DNA of 64,000 nucleotides from assembly GCA_964511945.1 (NCBI GenBank), contig CAZEHO010000002.1, positions 124,001 through 188,000 of the forward strand, written 5' to 3'. Positions 19,876 through 28,897 of the stretch are shown here, one piece after another. How positions within the stretch are numbered: the first letter of the stretch is position 1; every line of letters starts with the position of its first letter. The position numbers were made by a program, and so were the translations under genes. The DNA comes from CAZEHO01 sp964511945. GTDB lineage: Bacteria; Actinomycetota; Acidimicrobiia; Spongiisociales; UBA11373. The notes under the pieces were generated by a model. The model was given only the letters and a program-made list of their open reading frames with translations, did no database searches and was not told the origin of the DNA.

Positions 19876-20707
19876 GCGCTTCACGGTTGCCACCGGCGAC
19901 GGCGGCTCTGTCGCCGTTATCTGTGTTCCCGGCGGGCCGGGAGATCGAGTCATCGCGGTGCACGCCACCGGGTTCTGCAAGGAGCTGTGGACCCCGCTGG
20001 TCGAGCGCCATCTCACAAACCACCCGGTGATTGCCCCCGACCAGCGCGGCCACGGAGACTCGACCCCGATCACCGCTCCATTCGATTGGTGGACGCTCGC
20101 CGGTGACACGCTGGCCGTGCTGGACTACGCCGGATGGTCCGGCGTGACCGGCCTCGGTCACAGTTCGGGAGCAGCGGCCCTGGTGATGGCGGAGCTCCTC
20201 AGGCCCGGGACGTTCGGCCGGCTGGTGCTGATCGAGCCGATCATCTTCCCCGGCCCCCCGTATCACCGGTTCGAGGACAATCCGATGTCGGCTGCAGCGT
20301 TGAGGCGTCGGTCTACGTTCGAGTCGGCGGATGCCGTTGTCGCCTCCTATCAGGGCCGCGGACCCTTCTCCGGATGGGATGCGGATGTGCTCCGGGCGTA
20401 CGCCGAGTACGGATTCGCTCCCGACGGCGAGGGCGGTTGGACCCTGAAGTGCCCTCCCGAGCAGGAGGCGGAGTTCTACCGGGGGGCCACCCTCCACGGG
20501 GCCTGGTCGCGTCTGGGCGAAATCGGGTGCCCGACGCTGCTCGTCGGCGGGGCAGATAGCAGCAGCCACCCGCGATCGTTCCTCGAAGCGCAGGCTGCTC
20601 GGTTCCCCGAGGCGGTGGTGCGGGTGGTCGAGGAAGCGACCCACTTTGTGCCGATGGAGCGGCCTGGTGTCATTGCCGATTTGATCCCCGGCACCCGATT
20701 GGATTGA
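19850..20707 (+). CDS. Alpha/beta hydrolase
   Basis: 285 residues if TTG 19850 is the start, overlapping the CBS-BON gene by 26 bases. Core features are the HATGFCKELW oxyanion region, PDQRGHGDS, the nucleophile elbow GLGHSSGA and the late His in EEATHFVPME. It lies 27 bases upstream of menF and could serve as the MenH-type SHCHC synthase missing from the rest of the set. However, the elbow GHSSG and the surroundings are not the usual MenH GHSMGG, so I keep the call general. Confidence 0.72.
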   Translation: MSATTRPPERFTVATGDGGSVAVICVPGGPGDRVIAVHATGFCKELWTPLVERHLTNHPVIAPDQRGHGDSTPITAPFDWWTLAGDTLAVLDYAGWSGVTGLGHSSGAAALVMAELLRPGTFGRLVLIEPIIFPGPPYHRFEDNPMSAAALRRRSTFESADAVVASYQGRGPFSGWDADVLRAYAEYGFAPDGEGGWTLKCPPEQEAEFYRGATLHGAWSRLGEIGCPTLLVGGADSSSHPRSFLEAQAARFPEAVVRVVEEATHFVPMERPGVIADLIPGTRLD

Positions 20708-20734
20708 CCGATCCCGCCGGTAGCATCGGCGGTA

Positions 20735-22045
20735 GTGCTGATTCCCCGTCCCGCTCTTGACGAACTGGCTCGTCGTCTCAATGCTCTCGGCGACGGCCTC
20801 CGTGTTGCCTGGGTCGACTGCGAGGTCGATCCGATTGATCTGGCGCGCGCCGGGTCGGCCGCCTTCGGGTTCGCCGGGGTGTATCAGAACCCGGAGGGCC
20901 GGGCCCTCGCCGGGCTCGGGAACGCGTGGCTGGCGACTGCATCGGGGACCGATCGGTTCCGACGTCTCGCCGATCGGATGACCGAACTTCCCGAGGGCGC
21001 CGAGGTGATGGTCGGCTTCGCGTTCTCACCGGACGGACCAACCGGTGAGGAGTGGTCGGGATATCCGACTGCTGCCGCGGTGGTGCCGCAGATTGCCGTC
21101 CGCCGGGCAGAGGGACGATCCCGCTTGGTCGCCGCCGTGCCTCCAGGGAGTTCTGCCGGCATGCTGCTGTCCGTGCTCGGCACGCTGCGCCATCCCGGTG
21201 AGCCCACGCCCCACCGCGGTACCGACCACCGGCTGCGCTCGATTCCGACAGCAGATGAGTGGCGTGATCAAGTTGCCGAGGCAGTCGCCGCTATCCGAGC
21301 CGGCTCCGCCTCGAAGGTGGTGCTGGCCCGGGCCGTCGACCTCGACACCGGGTCGCCGATCGATACCTTTGACCTGGTTGCCAGGCTTCGGAGCACCTAT
21401 CCCGCGGCCCGCGTCTTCGGTTGGTCGACAGGCTCCCGGGCGTTCGTCGGGGCGACGCCGGAGATGCTGATCGCCCGTCAGGGCCGGCGCTTTGCGAGCC
21501 GGCCTCTCGCCGGATCGGCTCCGCGCGGGCACGACCCGGATGAGGATCGTCGGCTCGCCGATGTGCTCCTCTCGAGCGAGAAGGATCGGGTCGAGCACGA
21601 ACTCGTGGTGGGAGACATCGTGCGCCGGCTCGAACCGCTCGCCGAGGCGATGGATGTGCCACCGTCACCATCGGTGGAACGTTTCGCCACCGTGCAGCAC
21701 CTGGCCACTCCGATCACCGGTACTACCCGGGCCGGACTCCTCGAACTCGTTGAGGCGCTGCATCCGACACCGGCCGTCGGTGGTACGCCGACACCGGAGG
21801 CGCTCGCCTTCATCGACAAGATCGAGGGGTTTGACCGCGGCTGGTATGCCGGCGGGATCGGGTGGGCCGATGCCTCCGGCAACGGTGAGGTCTCTCTGAG
21901 CCTTCGTTCGGCGCTGCTTCAGGGCGGAACGGCCCGGCTCTTCGCGGGGAATGGGATCGTTGCCGATTCGGTGCCGCAATCGGAGCTTGAGGAAACCCGG
22001 CTCAAGCTGCGGCCGATGCTGCAGATGCTGACCGAGTACATCTAG
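20735..22045 (+). CDS. menF: Isochorismate synthase (menaquinone pathway)
   Basis: 436 residues from GTG 20735. The chorismate-binding fold shows KVVLARAVDL, FVGATPEMLI, RPLAGSAPRG, SSEKDRVEHELVV, TPAVGGTPTPEA and the C-terminal metal region FAGNGIVADSVPQSELEET. The Lys in SKVVLAR is the water-activating base of isochorismate synthases. It makes isochorismate, the substrate of MenD, whose gene ends opposite it 173 bases further. EntC-type siderophore use is unlikely given the menD/A/B/E neighbours. Confidence 0.88.
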   Translation: MLIPRPALDELARRLNALGDGLRVAWVDCEVDPIDLARAGSAAFGFAGVYQNPEGRALAGLGNAWLATASGTDRFRRLADRMTELPEGAEVMVGFAFSPDGPTGEEWSGYPTAAAVVPQIAVRRAEGRSRLVAAVPPGSSAGMLLSVLGTLRHPGEPTPHRGTDHRLRSIPTADEWRDQVAEAVAAIRAGSASKVVLARAVDLDTGSPIDTFDLVARLRSTYPAARVFGWSTGSRAFVGATPEMLIARQGRRFASRPLAGSAPRGHDPDEDRRLADVLLSSEKDRVEHELVVGDIVRRLEPLAEAMDVPPSPSVERFATVQHLATPITGTTRAGLLELVEALHPTPAVGGTPTPEALAFIDKIEGFDRGWYAGGIGWADASGNGEVSLSLRSALLQGGTARLFAGNGIVADSVPQSELEETRLKLRPMLQMLTEYI

Positions 22046-22094
22046 CAGCTGGCTACCAGTGGCCCGTCACACAACCTTTGGCGGGTTCACGCCG

Positions 22095-22112
22095 GCCGGG
22101 GACGCCCCCGGC
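22095..22112. terminator. Hairpin between convergent menF and menD
   Basis: GCCGGGG / CCCCGGC arms with a 4-base loop, in the 173-base gap between two converging genes. A second hairpin, CGCATC-TGCG-GATGCG, lies at 22130-22145. Neither has a T tract, so they are candidates only. Confidence 0.35.
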
Positions 22113-22218
22113 TGTGTCCTCCGCCTCGACGCATCTGCGGATGCGCCTTCGTTGTGCGTCCTTGCCGGATGACGCCCCTGACTCGGCCTGACCCTCGCCA
22201 AGATCATGAGACACAGCA

Positions 22219-23919
22219 CTAGGAGTCTGCCAGAGCCGCTGCGACCGCCTGGCGAATCTTGCGGTGCACCACGGCGTTGCGGTCCCGGTCCGTTTCCACC
22301 ACGAGGAGTTGCGGGCCGTCGGGTTCGATCGCCACCGCCGCATCCAGATCTGCTTGAGACTCGATGTACCGGGCCGGCACACCGATGGCGGCGGCCACCG
22401 CCACCAGGTCGACGCCGTGCGGCGTACCGAAGTGCTTCTCGAAGTGGGGGGTGGCACCCGCCTGGGGAAGCAGGTGGAAAATGCCGCCCCCGTTGTTGTC
22501 GATCGCAACGATCGTGAGATCGACATCGAGCCGGCCGGCGGTGACCAGCGCTCCCAGGTCGTGCACCACCGAGAGGTCGCCGGCCAGCGCGTAGGTGAGG
22601 CGGTCGCCGGCGGCAGCTGCTCCGAGCGCGGTCGAGATGAACCCATCGATGCCGTTGGCGCCGCGGTTCGCTCGGAAATGGATATCGCGCTCGGTCACCG
22701 GCACCACCAGATCGAGATCCCGCACCGGCATCGATGAAGCCACCCACAGCGTGGAGCCACCGGGAATGGCCTCGGTGACGGTCCGCACCACGCCGGGTTC
22801 GGTCGGAAACGCCTCAGCCTCGAGCGCGTCGTCCAAAACCTCCCGTACCGTTCGATCGGCTCCGACCCAGGTCGCGGCCCACCCCTCCGGAGCCGGATCG
22901 GTGAGGTGGGCGACTGCGGCGTCGAGGGTGCGCGGCGGGTCACTGCGAACTATGCGTGCCGAGGTCGCCGGCGGATCCCGCCAGTCGCCCTCGTCGAGCA
23001 GGATCTGGGGCACCTGCGGATGAGCTGCCAGCCAATTCCCCACCGGCTTCGAGGTCGGGATCGCGCCGATGCGGAGGATGACTTCGGGCGGGTGGTCGTC
23101 GAGGAAGCCGGCCGATGCGAGCAGGTCTCCGCCGGCCACAGCGAGATCGAGATCGTGCTCGCCGTGGCGGATCCCGGAGAGCGGATCGGCAAGGATCGGG
23201 AATCCTCCGGCGGCGGCAATACGGGTGGCGGCGGCCGGCAGGTCGGGATCGGTCTGGGGGCCGGCGACGAGTAGTGCTCGCTTGCCGGAGAGGCCGGCGG
23301 CGAGGTCGCGAGCTGCCGCCACATCAGCGGGAGCCCGGTACCGGCCGACCAGCGGCGGTGCGGCCGGCGGCTCGATGTTTCCGTCGGGGAGCAGTGGTTC
23401 CCGCAATCTCAGGTTGAGGTGCACCGGGCCCGGCGGCCCTTCGACTGCATTGGCAACGAGCCGGGCGGCCAGTGATCCCGGGTAACCGGGTCCCGAACGC
23501 TGCGGATCCGGCGGTTCGATGTCGTGGAACCACTTCACCGCGTCGCCGAACAGCTTGGTCTGATCGATTGCCTGCGGCGCTCCGACATCTCGCAGATCGG
23601 CCGGCCGGTCGGCGGTGATGACGATGAGGGGCACCCGCCCGTTGCGGGCTTCGAGCACTGCAGGATGGGGTTCGGCGGCAGCGGTGCCGGAGGTGGTGAT
23701 GATGACCGCAGGCATCCCGGTGGCGACGCCGATACCGAGAGCGAAGAACGCCGATGACCGTTCATCGTGGTGGGACCAGTCGGTGATCTGCGGCTCGTCG
23801 GCCAGGGGCAGGGTGATCGGGGTACTGCGGGAACCGGGGGTGATGCAGGCGTGGCGCACCCCGGAGAGCGCCAGTCCGCGCACCAGTGCCGTCGTGAAGG
23901 TGTATGTGGCGTCGACCAT
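22219..23919 (-). CDS. menD: SEPHCHC synthase
   Basis: 566 residues from ATG 23919 (MVDATYTFTTALVRGL). This thiamine-diphosphate enzyme joins 2-oxoglutarate to isochorismate. N-terminal ITPGSRSTPITLPLA and TTSGTAAAEPHPAVLEA are typical of MenD. The ThDP-binding C-terminal part contains NRGANGIDGFISTALGAA, GDLSVVHDLGAL and DNNGGGIFHLLPQ. The frame continues far upstream but only mirrors menA. It is the third gene of a menB-menA-menD unit; the 179 bases between menA and menD hold a strong hairpin. Confidence 0.92.
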   Translation of the reverse strand: MVDATYTFTTALVRGLALSGVRHACITPGSRSTPITLPLADEPQITDWSHHDERSSAFFALGIGVATGMPAVIITTSGTAAAEPHPAVLEARNGRVPLIVITADRPADLRDVGAPQAIDQTKLFGDAVKWFHDIEPPDPQRSGPGYPGSLAARLVANAVEGPPGPVHLNLRLREPLLPDGNIEPPAAPPLVGRYRAPADVAAARDLAAGLSGKRALLVAGPQTDPDLPAAATRIAAAGGFPILADPLSGIRHGEHDLDLAVAGGDLLASAGFLDDHPPEVILRIGAIPTSKPVGNWLAAHPQVPQILLDEGDWRDPPATSARIVRSDPPRTLDAAVAHLTDPAPEGWAATWVGADRTVREVLDDALEAEAFPTEPGVVRTVTEAIPGGSTLWVASSMPVRDLDLVVPVTERDIHFRANRGANGIDGFISTALGAAAAGDRLTYALAGDLSVVHDLGALVTAGRLDVDLTIVAIDNNGGGIFHLLPQAGATPHFEKHFGTPHGVDLVAVAAAIGVPARYIESQADLDAAVAIEPDGPQLLVVETDRDRNAVVHRKIRQAVAAALADS

Positions 23920-23959
23920 TGCCCGCGACGTTACCGGCTGGCGAGAGGGGAGGACGCGC

Positions 23960-23988
23960 CGGAAGCCGGTGCGCGCCACCGGCTTCCG
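23960..23988. promoter_or_regulatory. Strong 12-bp hairpin in the menA-menD gap
   Basis: CGGAAGCCGGTG and CACCGGCTTCCG form a perfect 12-base stem with a 5-base loop, 41 bases upstream of the menD start. On the menD strand the T run comes before the stem, not after, so it is not a classic terminator. It could be an attenuator, a processing site or a mRNA stabiliser. A second palindrome around GATGATCATC lies at about 24003-24023. Confidence 0.45.
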
Positions 23989-24098
23989 AAAATGATCGGG
24001 CCGATGATCATCATCCGGCCCGCGACTCCGCAGCATTGGATGTCGACCCTGATGTATCGGCAATCCCGGGGGTGCTTCTTGAATCGGGCTGGAGAGGG

Positions 24099-24977
24099 CT
24101 AGAGCAAAGCCCCGAGAGCGACGAGTCCGCCGAACAACGCGTTGATCCGGGCCGTGGCCTTGAGGGCTCCGATCAGCACCGGGCCCGTCGTCTCCCGGGA
24201 CACGATGCGAATCGGGACCGGGAGCAGCGGAGTGATGAGCAGGCCGAGGGCGCACCACGCCGGCACCCATCCGGTGGCGGCGCAAACGGCCAGCACCACC
24301 GGGGCTCCGATCATTAGCACCGCAAACAGCACCCGGGTCCCGGCTCTGCCGAGCACGACCGCCAGGGTTCGCTTGCCGGTTGCCCGATCGGTGTCGATGT
24401 CGCGCACGTTGTTCGCTACCAGGATTGCGGTCACCAGGAACCCAACAGGGATTGCCAGCAGCCAGGCAGCGGCGGGTGCCGTCATGTCGTGGACGTAGCG
24501 GGATCCGACGGTGGCGACCAGCCCGAAGAAGCCGAAGACGAACACCTCGCCGAGTGCGCGGTAGCCGTAGGGGAACGGTCCGCCGGTGTACCCGAGGGCC
24601 GCGACCAGGGAGGCTGCCCCGATGACGAGAATCACCCATCCGGCGATGAAGGTGAGATAGATGCCGCCGACGATCGCCAGGCCGAACACCATCGCTACGC
24701 CGGTCCACATCTGGCGGGGCGTGAGCAGGCCCGATGCCACCGCCCGGGCCGGTCCGATCCGATCCGGGGTATCGGCGCCGCGGGCGGCGTCCGAGGCATC
24801 GTTGGCGTAGTTGACGCCGACGTTGATCAGCACCGCCGTGATCAGCGTGACCACGAACGCATCCCAACGGAACACGCCGTCGTGCTGAGCCAGTCCACTG
24901 CCGACCAGCACCGGTGCAACTGCGGCGAGCAGGGTGGGGGGTCGGGCCGCCAGGAGGTAGGCGCGCCCCGTGCTCAC
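24099..24977 (-). CDS. menA: 1,4-dihydroxy-2-naphthoate polyprenyltransferase
   Basis: 292 residues from GTG 24977, which overlaps the menB stop as GTGA. A UbiA-family membrane protein with about eight hydrophobic spans. The first prenyl-diphosphate motif is NYANDASDAARGADTPDR, the second NNVRDIDTDRATGKRT; both Asp-rich motifs are complete. It attaches the isoprenoid tail to DHNA in the membrane, giving demethylmenaquinone. Upstream in-frame sequence mirrors menB and is not coding. Confidence 0.9.
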   Translation of the reverse strand: MSTGRAYLLAARPPTLLAAVAPVLVGSGLAQHDGVFRWDAFVVTLITAVLINVGVNYANDASDAARGADTPDRIGPARAVASGLLTPRQMWTGVAMVFGLAIVGGIYLTFIAGWVILVIGAASLVAALGYTGGPFPYGYRALGEVFVFGFFGLVATVGSRYVHDMTAPAAAWLLAIPVGFLVTAILVANNVRDIDTDRATGKRTLAVVLGRAGTRVLFAVLMIGAPVVLAVCAATGWVPAWCALGLLITPLLPVPIRIVSRETTGPVLIGALKATARINALFGGLVALGALL

Positions 24978-25792
24978 GGCAGGCGGGGGAACTGCTCGAA
25001 GTCCGGCTTGCGCTTCTCGTTGAAGGCGTTGCGGCCCTCCTGGGCCTCCTCGCTCATATAGAAGAGCAGGGTGGCGTCGCCGGCGAACTGCTGCTGGCCG
25101 GCGAGCCCGTCGGCCGCCGCGTTGAAGGCACCCTTCATCATGCGGATCGCCAGCGGAGACATCTGGAGGATCTCCTTGGCCCACTTGAATGTCTCTTCCT
25201 CGATCTCGGCGAGCGGCACGACCGTGTTGACCATGCCCATCTCGTAGGCCTCATCAGCCGAGTACTGGCGGCACAGGTACCAGATCTCGCGAGCTCGCTT
25301 GTCGCCGACCATCCGGGCGAGGAGGCCTGCTCCGTAGCCGCCGTCGAATGAACCGACCTTGGGGCCGGTCTGGCCGAACACCGCGTTGTCGGCGGCGATG
25401 GTCAGGTCGCTCACAACGTGGAGAACGTGCCCGCCGCCGATGGCATAGCCCTTGACCATGGCGATGATCGGCTTCGGGAGGCGCCGCATTTGGATCTGGA
25501 GATCGAGCACGTTGAGGCGCGGTGTGCCCTTCGGGTCGATATACCCGGCATCTCCGCGGATCTTCTGGTCTCCTCCGGAGCAGAAGGCAAGGTCTCCGGC
25601 GCCGGTGAAGATGATCACACCTACGTCGGAATCATTGCGGGCCCGCTCGAAGGCGTCGGAGAGCTCGAACAGGGTGGTGGGCCGGAAGGCGTTGCGGACT
25701 TCCGGGCGGTTGATGGTGATCTTGGCGATGCCCTCGGCGGTGTCGTAGAGGATGTCCTCGTACTCGCCGGAGCGAACCCAGTCGATCGGCAT
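24974..25792 (-). CDS. menB: 1,4-dihydroxy-2-naphthoyl-CoA synthase
   Basis: 272 residues from ATG 25792 (MPIDWVRSGEYEDILYD). A crotonase-fold enzyme with the MenB-specific strings FCSGGDQKIRGD, YAIGGGHVLHVVSDL and GPKVGSFDGGYGAGLLARMVG, and a C-terminal FNEKRKPDFEQF. It closes the second ring of the naphthoquinone from O-succinylbenzoyl-CoA. First gene of the leftward men unit and divergent from menE across 68 bases, which should hold both promoters. Confidence 0.93.
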   Translation of the reverse strand: MPIDWVRSGEYEDILYDTAEGIAKITINRPEVRNAFRPTTLFELSDAFERARNDSDVGVIIFTGAGDLAFCSGGDQKIRGDAGYIDPKGTPRLNVLDLQIQMRRLPKPIIAMVKGYAIGGGHVLHVVSDLTIAADNAVFGQTGPKVGSFDGGYGAGLLARMVGDKRAREIWYLCRQYSADEAYEMGMVNTVVPLAEIEEETFKWAKEILQMSPLAIRMMKGAFNAAADGLAGQQQFAGDATLLFYMSEEAQEGRNAFNEKRKPDFEQFPRLP

Positions 25793-25860
25793 GAGATGGG
25801 CTCCAGGGACGTGGTTTCCGGACCGCCGGTACTGTAGTGAAACCCTGATTCCTCCCGAAG

Positions 25861-27207
25861 ATGGATTGGCTGCAGCGCACCGCCGAACAGACCCCCGACG
25901 CTCCCGCACTGGCCGTGGGCGGGCGCACGCTCAGCTACGCCGAGTTCCATTCTGCGGCGGATGCAGTGGCCGCAGCGCTGCTCGGTTCCGGTATCGATCC
26001 CGGCGCCCGGGTGGTGCTGCCCGGCGAGGGGACCCTGCCGTCGGCCGCGGGTGTCTGGGGCATTCCCCGCGGCGGTGCGGCTGCGGTGGCACTGAGCCGC
26101 ACGCTGCCGCCGGTGGCGGCGATGGAACTGACCCGGGCGATCGGTGTGAAGGCCGTATGGAGCCCCACCGAAGCGGGCTGGGCTGCCCGGGCGGGACGGC
26201 ATCGCCACGACGAGTGGGGCCCGCCCCATCCCAACTCCGGCTACGTGGTGTTCACCTCAGGGACCGGAGGCCGGCCGAAGGGGGTCGTGTTGACCGGCGC
26301 CAATATCGCCGCCTCGGCGGCCGCCTCGCAGGAACGCCTCGGCAACAGTGCCGAGGACCGCTGGCTCTGTGCGCTGCCGCTGCATCATGTCGGGGCGCTG
26401 TCGATCTTCTGGCGATCAGCGCGTGAGGGCGGGGCGGTGGTCCTTCACGATGGATTCGATGCTGCGAAGTGTGCTGCCGCGCTGCGCTCCGGCGAGGTCA
26501 CGATGGCGTCGCTGGTTCCGACGATGCTGCGACGGATCCTCGATGTCGATGCCGGCCCTTACACCGGGGTGCGGGCGGTGCTGGTCGGCGGTGGCCCGGC
26601 TCCGACCGACCTCCTTGCCCGAGCCCGCGCCGCAGGGCTGCCGGTCCTGGAGACCTACGGGACCACCGAGACGGCGTCTCAGATCGCCACTCAGGCGCCC
26701 GGTGACGAACCCGGGGCGGGTGCGCTTCCGCTCAACGGTGTGGAGGTGCGCGTCGTCGATCTCGATGATCGGCCGCTTGCCCCGGGGGAAGTCGGCCGGA
26801 TCCTGGTCCGGGGGGCGGTGGTCTCGCCCGGATACGCGGGCGAACCCGGCCGGCTGCCGGGATCGTGGCTGGCGACCGGGGATCTCGGTTCGCTCGATCG
26901 GGAAGGGCGCCTCACCGTTGCCGGCCGCGCCGACAACGTGGTGGTGACCGGCGGCGAGAACGTTGCGCCTGCCGCGGTGGAAGCAGTCCTCGGTTCGATC
27001 GACGGAGTGCTCGACGTCAAAGTGTCCGGTGAACCCGACCCGGAGTGGGGGTCCGCCGTCGTTGCCGAGGTCGTGCTCGCCGAGGGTGCTGTGCTCGACG
27101 CGATCCGGACGGCGGCTGCCGGGCATCTGGCCCGACACGAACTCCCGAAACGATGGATCGTCGTCGAGCGCATCGAGCACGGATGGAAATCCGACGATCA
27201 GCCCTGA
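25861..27207 (+). CDS. menE: O-succinylbenzoate-CoA ligase
   Basis: 448 residues, short for an adenylate-forming ligase as MenE enzymes are. The phosphate loop is VFTSGTGGRPKGVVLTG, followed by LETYGTTETASQIAT, GDLGSLDREGRLTVAGRADN and a C-terminal Lys region (HELPKRWIVVERIEHGWKSDD). Placement beside menB on a divergent promoter supports OSB as substrate. The last domain is compact, and the catalytic Lys appears to be in GWKSDD rather than the usual GK. Confidence 0.85.
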   Translation: MDWLQRTAEQTPDAPALAVGGRTLSYAEFHSAADAVAAALLGSGIDPGARVVLPGEGTLPSAAGVWGIPRGGAAAVALSRTLPPVAAMELTRAIGVKAVWSPTEAGWAARAGRHRHDEWGPPHPNSGYVVFTSGTGGRPKGVVLTGANIAASAAASQERLGNSAEDRWLCALPLHHVGALSIFWRSAREGGAVVLHDGFDAAKCAAALRSGEVTMASLVPTMLRRILDVDAGPYTGVRAVLVGGGPAPTDLLARARAAGLPVLETYGTTETASQIATQAPGDEPGAGALPLNGVEVRVVDLDDRPLAPGEVGRILVRGAVVSPGYAGEPGRLPGSWLATGDLGSLDREGRLTVAGRADNVVVTGGENVAPAAVEAVLGSIDGVLDVKVSGEPDPEWGSAVVAEVVLAEGAVLDAIRTAAAGHLARHELPKRWIVVERIEHGWKSDDQP

Positions 27208-27297
27208 TGGCCCCCTTGGGGACCGGATCAGGGTGTTCCCCGATAGCCGCCGGGACGTAATCGCCGTACCTTTGGGTAAAGAGCACGGAGGTGCGGC

Positions 27298-28380
27298 ATG
27301 CTGATCCCGCTGGCGATCGTCATTGTGGTGGTAGCGGTATTCCTCCTGTCGCGGCGCCCGCTGACACGGCGGGGACCGTCCGGGTCTGAGAGTCCGGTGC
27401 CATCGAAGCTTTCCGCAGATCTCGAACGGTGGGTGGCGGCAGGGCTCGTCGAGCCACATCAGGCCGAGGCCATCTCGGCATTCGAGACCGCCGCGGCCGG
27501 ACCGCCGCGCCGGATCTCGCTGGCGACCGAAGCGTTCGGCTACGTGGGCGCCTCACTCGCGACCGCCGGAGTGATCGCCGCCCTGGAGTCGATGTGGGAA
27601 GAACTCTCTGCGACCGTCCATTTCGTGATCCCGTTGATCGCCGCGGTGGCCGTGGTTGTGGCCGGGGCGCTGGTGGTTCGCAATACCGAACCGGCTCTGC
27701 AGCGGCTGGGGACGGTGCTGTGGTTCCTCGCCGTAGGGGCGACGGCGCTGACGCTCGGCATCTTCGCTACGGAGATCATCGATCTCGAAGCCCAGATGTC
27801 GGGTCCCGCGGTCACCGCCGTGGTCGCCGGTGCCACTGCCGCAGTCGCCGCAGTTCTGTGGTGGTTGCAGCGCAGCGGCCTCCAGGTCACAGCCCTGTTC
27901 GCGAGTTCCATCACCACCCTTGGTGCGCTCATGGCGATGCTCCCCGGCGATGAAGGCTGGAAGATCGGCCTTGCCGTGTGGGGTTTCGGCCTGATCTGGG
28001 CGGCGCTCGGGTGGCGCAACCTGCTCACGCCGATGCCGGTTGCGGTTGGACTGGGTGCAGCCGCAGTGCTCATCGGTCCCGCGTTGGGGATCTACAGTGC
28101 CGGCTGGCTGTTCGTGCCGGCGCTAGGCACCGCAGCCGCCGCGATGGCGGTGAGCATCCCGACTCGTCAGGTTCCGCTGCTTGCAGCCGGAACCACCGGC
28201 CTGTTCATCTACCTGACGTGGGTCGTGGTCGACTACTTCGGTGATTCTCTCGGTGTGCCGGTGGCGCTCGGCGTGTGCGGGCTGCTGTTCATCGGGCTCG
28301 CGGTGGCCGCCGGGCGGCTGCGCCGAATGACCCTTCCGCCCGGCTCCGCCGGAGGTCGGCCCACTCCGTCCGCCTCGTAG
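27298..28380 (+). CDS. Polytopic membrane protein (DUF2157-like)
   Basis: 360 residues from ATG 27298 with GGAGG 6 bases upstream. An N-terminal membrane segment (residues 2-17) is followed by a short soluble stretch with LSADLERWVAAGLVEPHQAEAI, the kind of segment seen at the start of DUF2157 proteins, and then at least nine hydrophobic helices. No catalytic motif or transporter signature is visible. Function unknown. It may form a unit with the two genes downstream (gaps of 12 and 10 bases). Confidence 0.65.
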   Translation: MLIPLAIVIVVVAVFLLSRRPLTRRGPSGSESPVPSKLSADLERWVAAGLVEPHQAEAISAFETAAAGPPRRISLATEAFGYVGASLATAGVIAALESMWEELSATVHFVIPLIAAVAVVVAGALVVRNTEPALQRLGTVLWFLAVGATALTLGIFATEIIDLEAQMSGPAVTAVVAGATAAVAAVLWWLQRSGLQVTALFASSITTLGALMAMLPGDEGWKIGLAVWGFGLIWAALGWRNLLTPMPVAVGLGAAAVLIGPALGIYSAGWLFVPALGTAAAAMAVSIPTRQVPLLAAGTTGLFIYLTWVVVDYFGDSLGVPVALGVCGLLFIGLAVAAGRLRRMTLPPGSAGGRPTPSAS

Positions 28381-28392
28381 ACTCCGGAGGGC

Positions 28393-28887
28393 ATGGTCGT
28401 CAACGTCCACAGGCGGAAACTCGAAGCTTCATCCGAGACCGTCGGTGTCCTCATCGACGGTCTCGCTTCTGCCGACGACCGCCTATGGCCTCACGAATGG
28501 TGGCCCGCCATGCGGTTCGATAGACCTTTGGGTGTCGGAGCGGAAGGTGGCCACGGTCCGATCCGGTACACGGTGGAGTGGTACGAGCCCGGCGCCGGCG
28601 TGTGGTTCCGGTTCACCGGGCCGGCGGGATTCGACGGTGGTCACGGGTTCTTCGCTCACCCCGACGGCGACAGGACTCTGCTCGAGAACCGCCTTGAGAT
28701 GAAGGTGCACGGCCCGGCCCGCATCTCGTGGCCGCTGTTGCTCCGGCCGCTGCACGACGCACTGATGGAGGACGCGCTGTGGAAGGCTGGAGGGGCGATG
28801 GGAGAGGACTCTCCCCGCCCACGGTGGAGCCGCAGGGTCCGGTGTCTCCGCCGCATGGCCGCCCGGCAGCGCTCGCCACGTCGCTAG
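28393..28887 (+). CDS. SRPBCC-like hypothetical protein
   Basis: 164 residues, 12 bases after the membrane-protein stop. The pattern 'ASADDRLWPHEWWPAMRFDRPLG' followed by alternating strands (IRYTVEWYEPGAGVWFRFTG, TLLENRLEMKVHG) and a long C-terminal helix (WPLLLRPLHDALMEDAL) suggests the START/SRPBCC hydrophobic-pocket fold. The last ~30 residues are Arg-rich and may be disordered. Ligand unknown. Confidence 0.55.
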   Translation: MVVNVHRRKLEASSETVGVLIDGLASADDRLWPHEWWPAMRFDRPLGVGAEGGHGPIRYTVEWYEPGAGVWFRFTGPAGFDGGHGFFAHPDGDRTLLENRLEMKVHGPARISWPLLLRPLHDALMEDALWKAGGAMGEDSPRPRWSRRVRCLRRMAARQRSPRR

Positions 28888-28897
28888 CGTCGCGGGT

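Noticed and set aside
22219..22230. CTAGGAGTCTGC, identical to the left end of the MITE-like element
   Set aside because: It is the end of the menD coding sequence including its stop codon; no second end, duplication or hairpin is present nearby.
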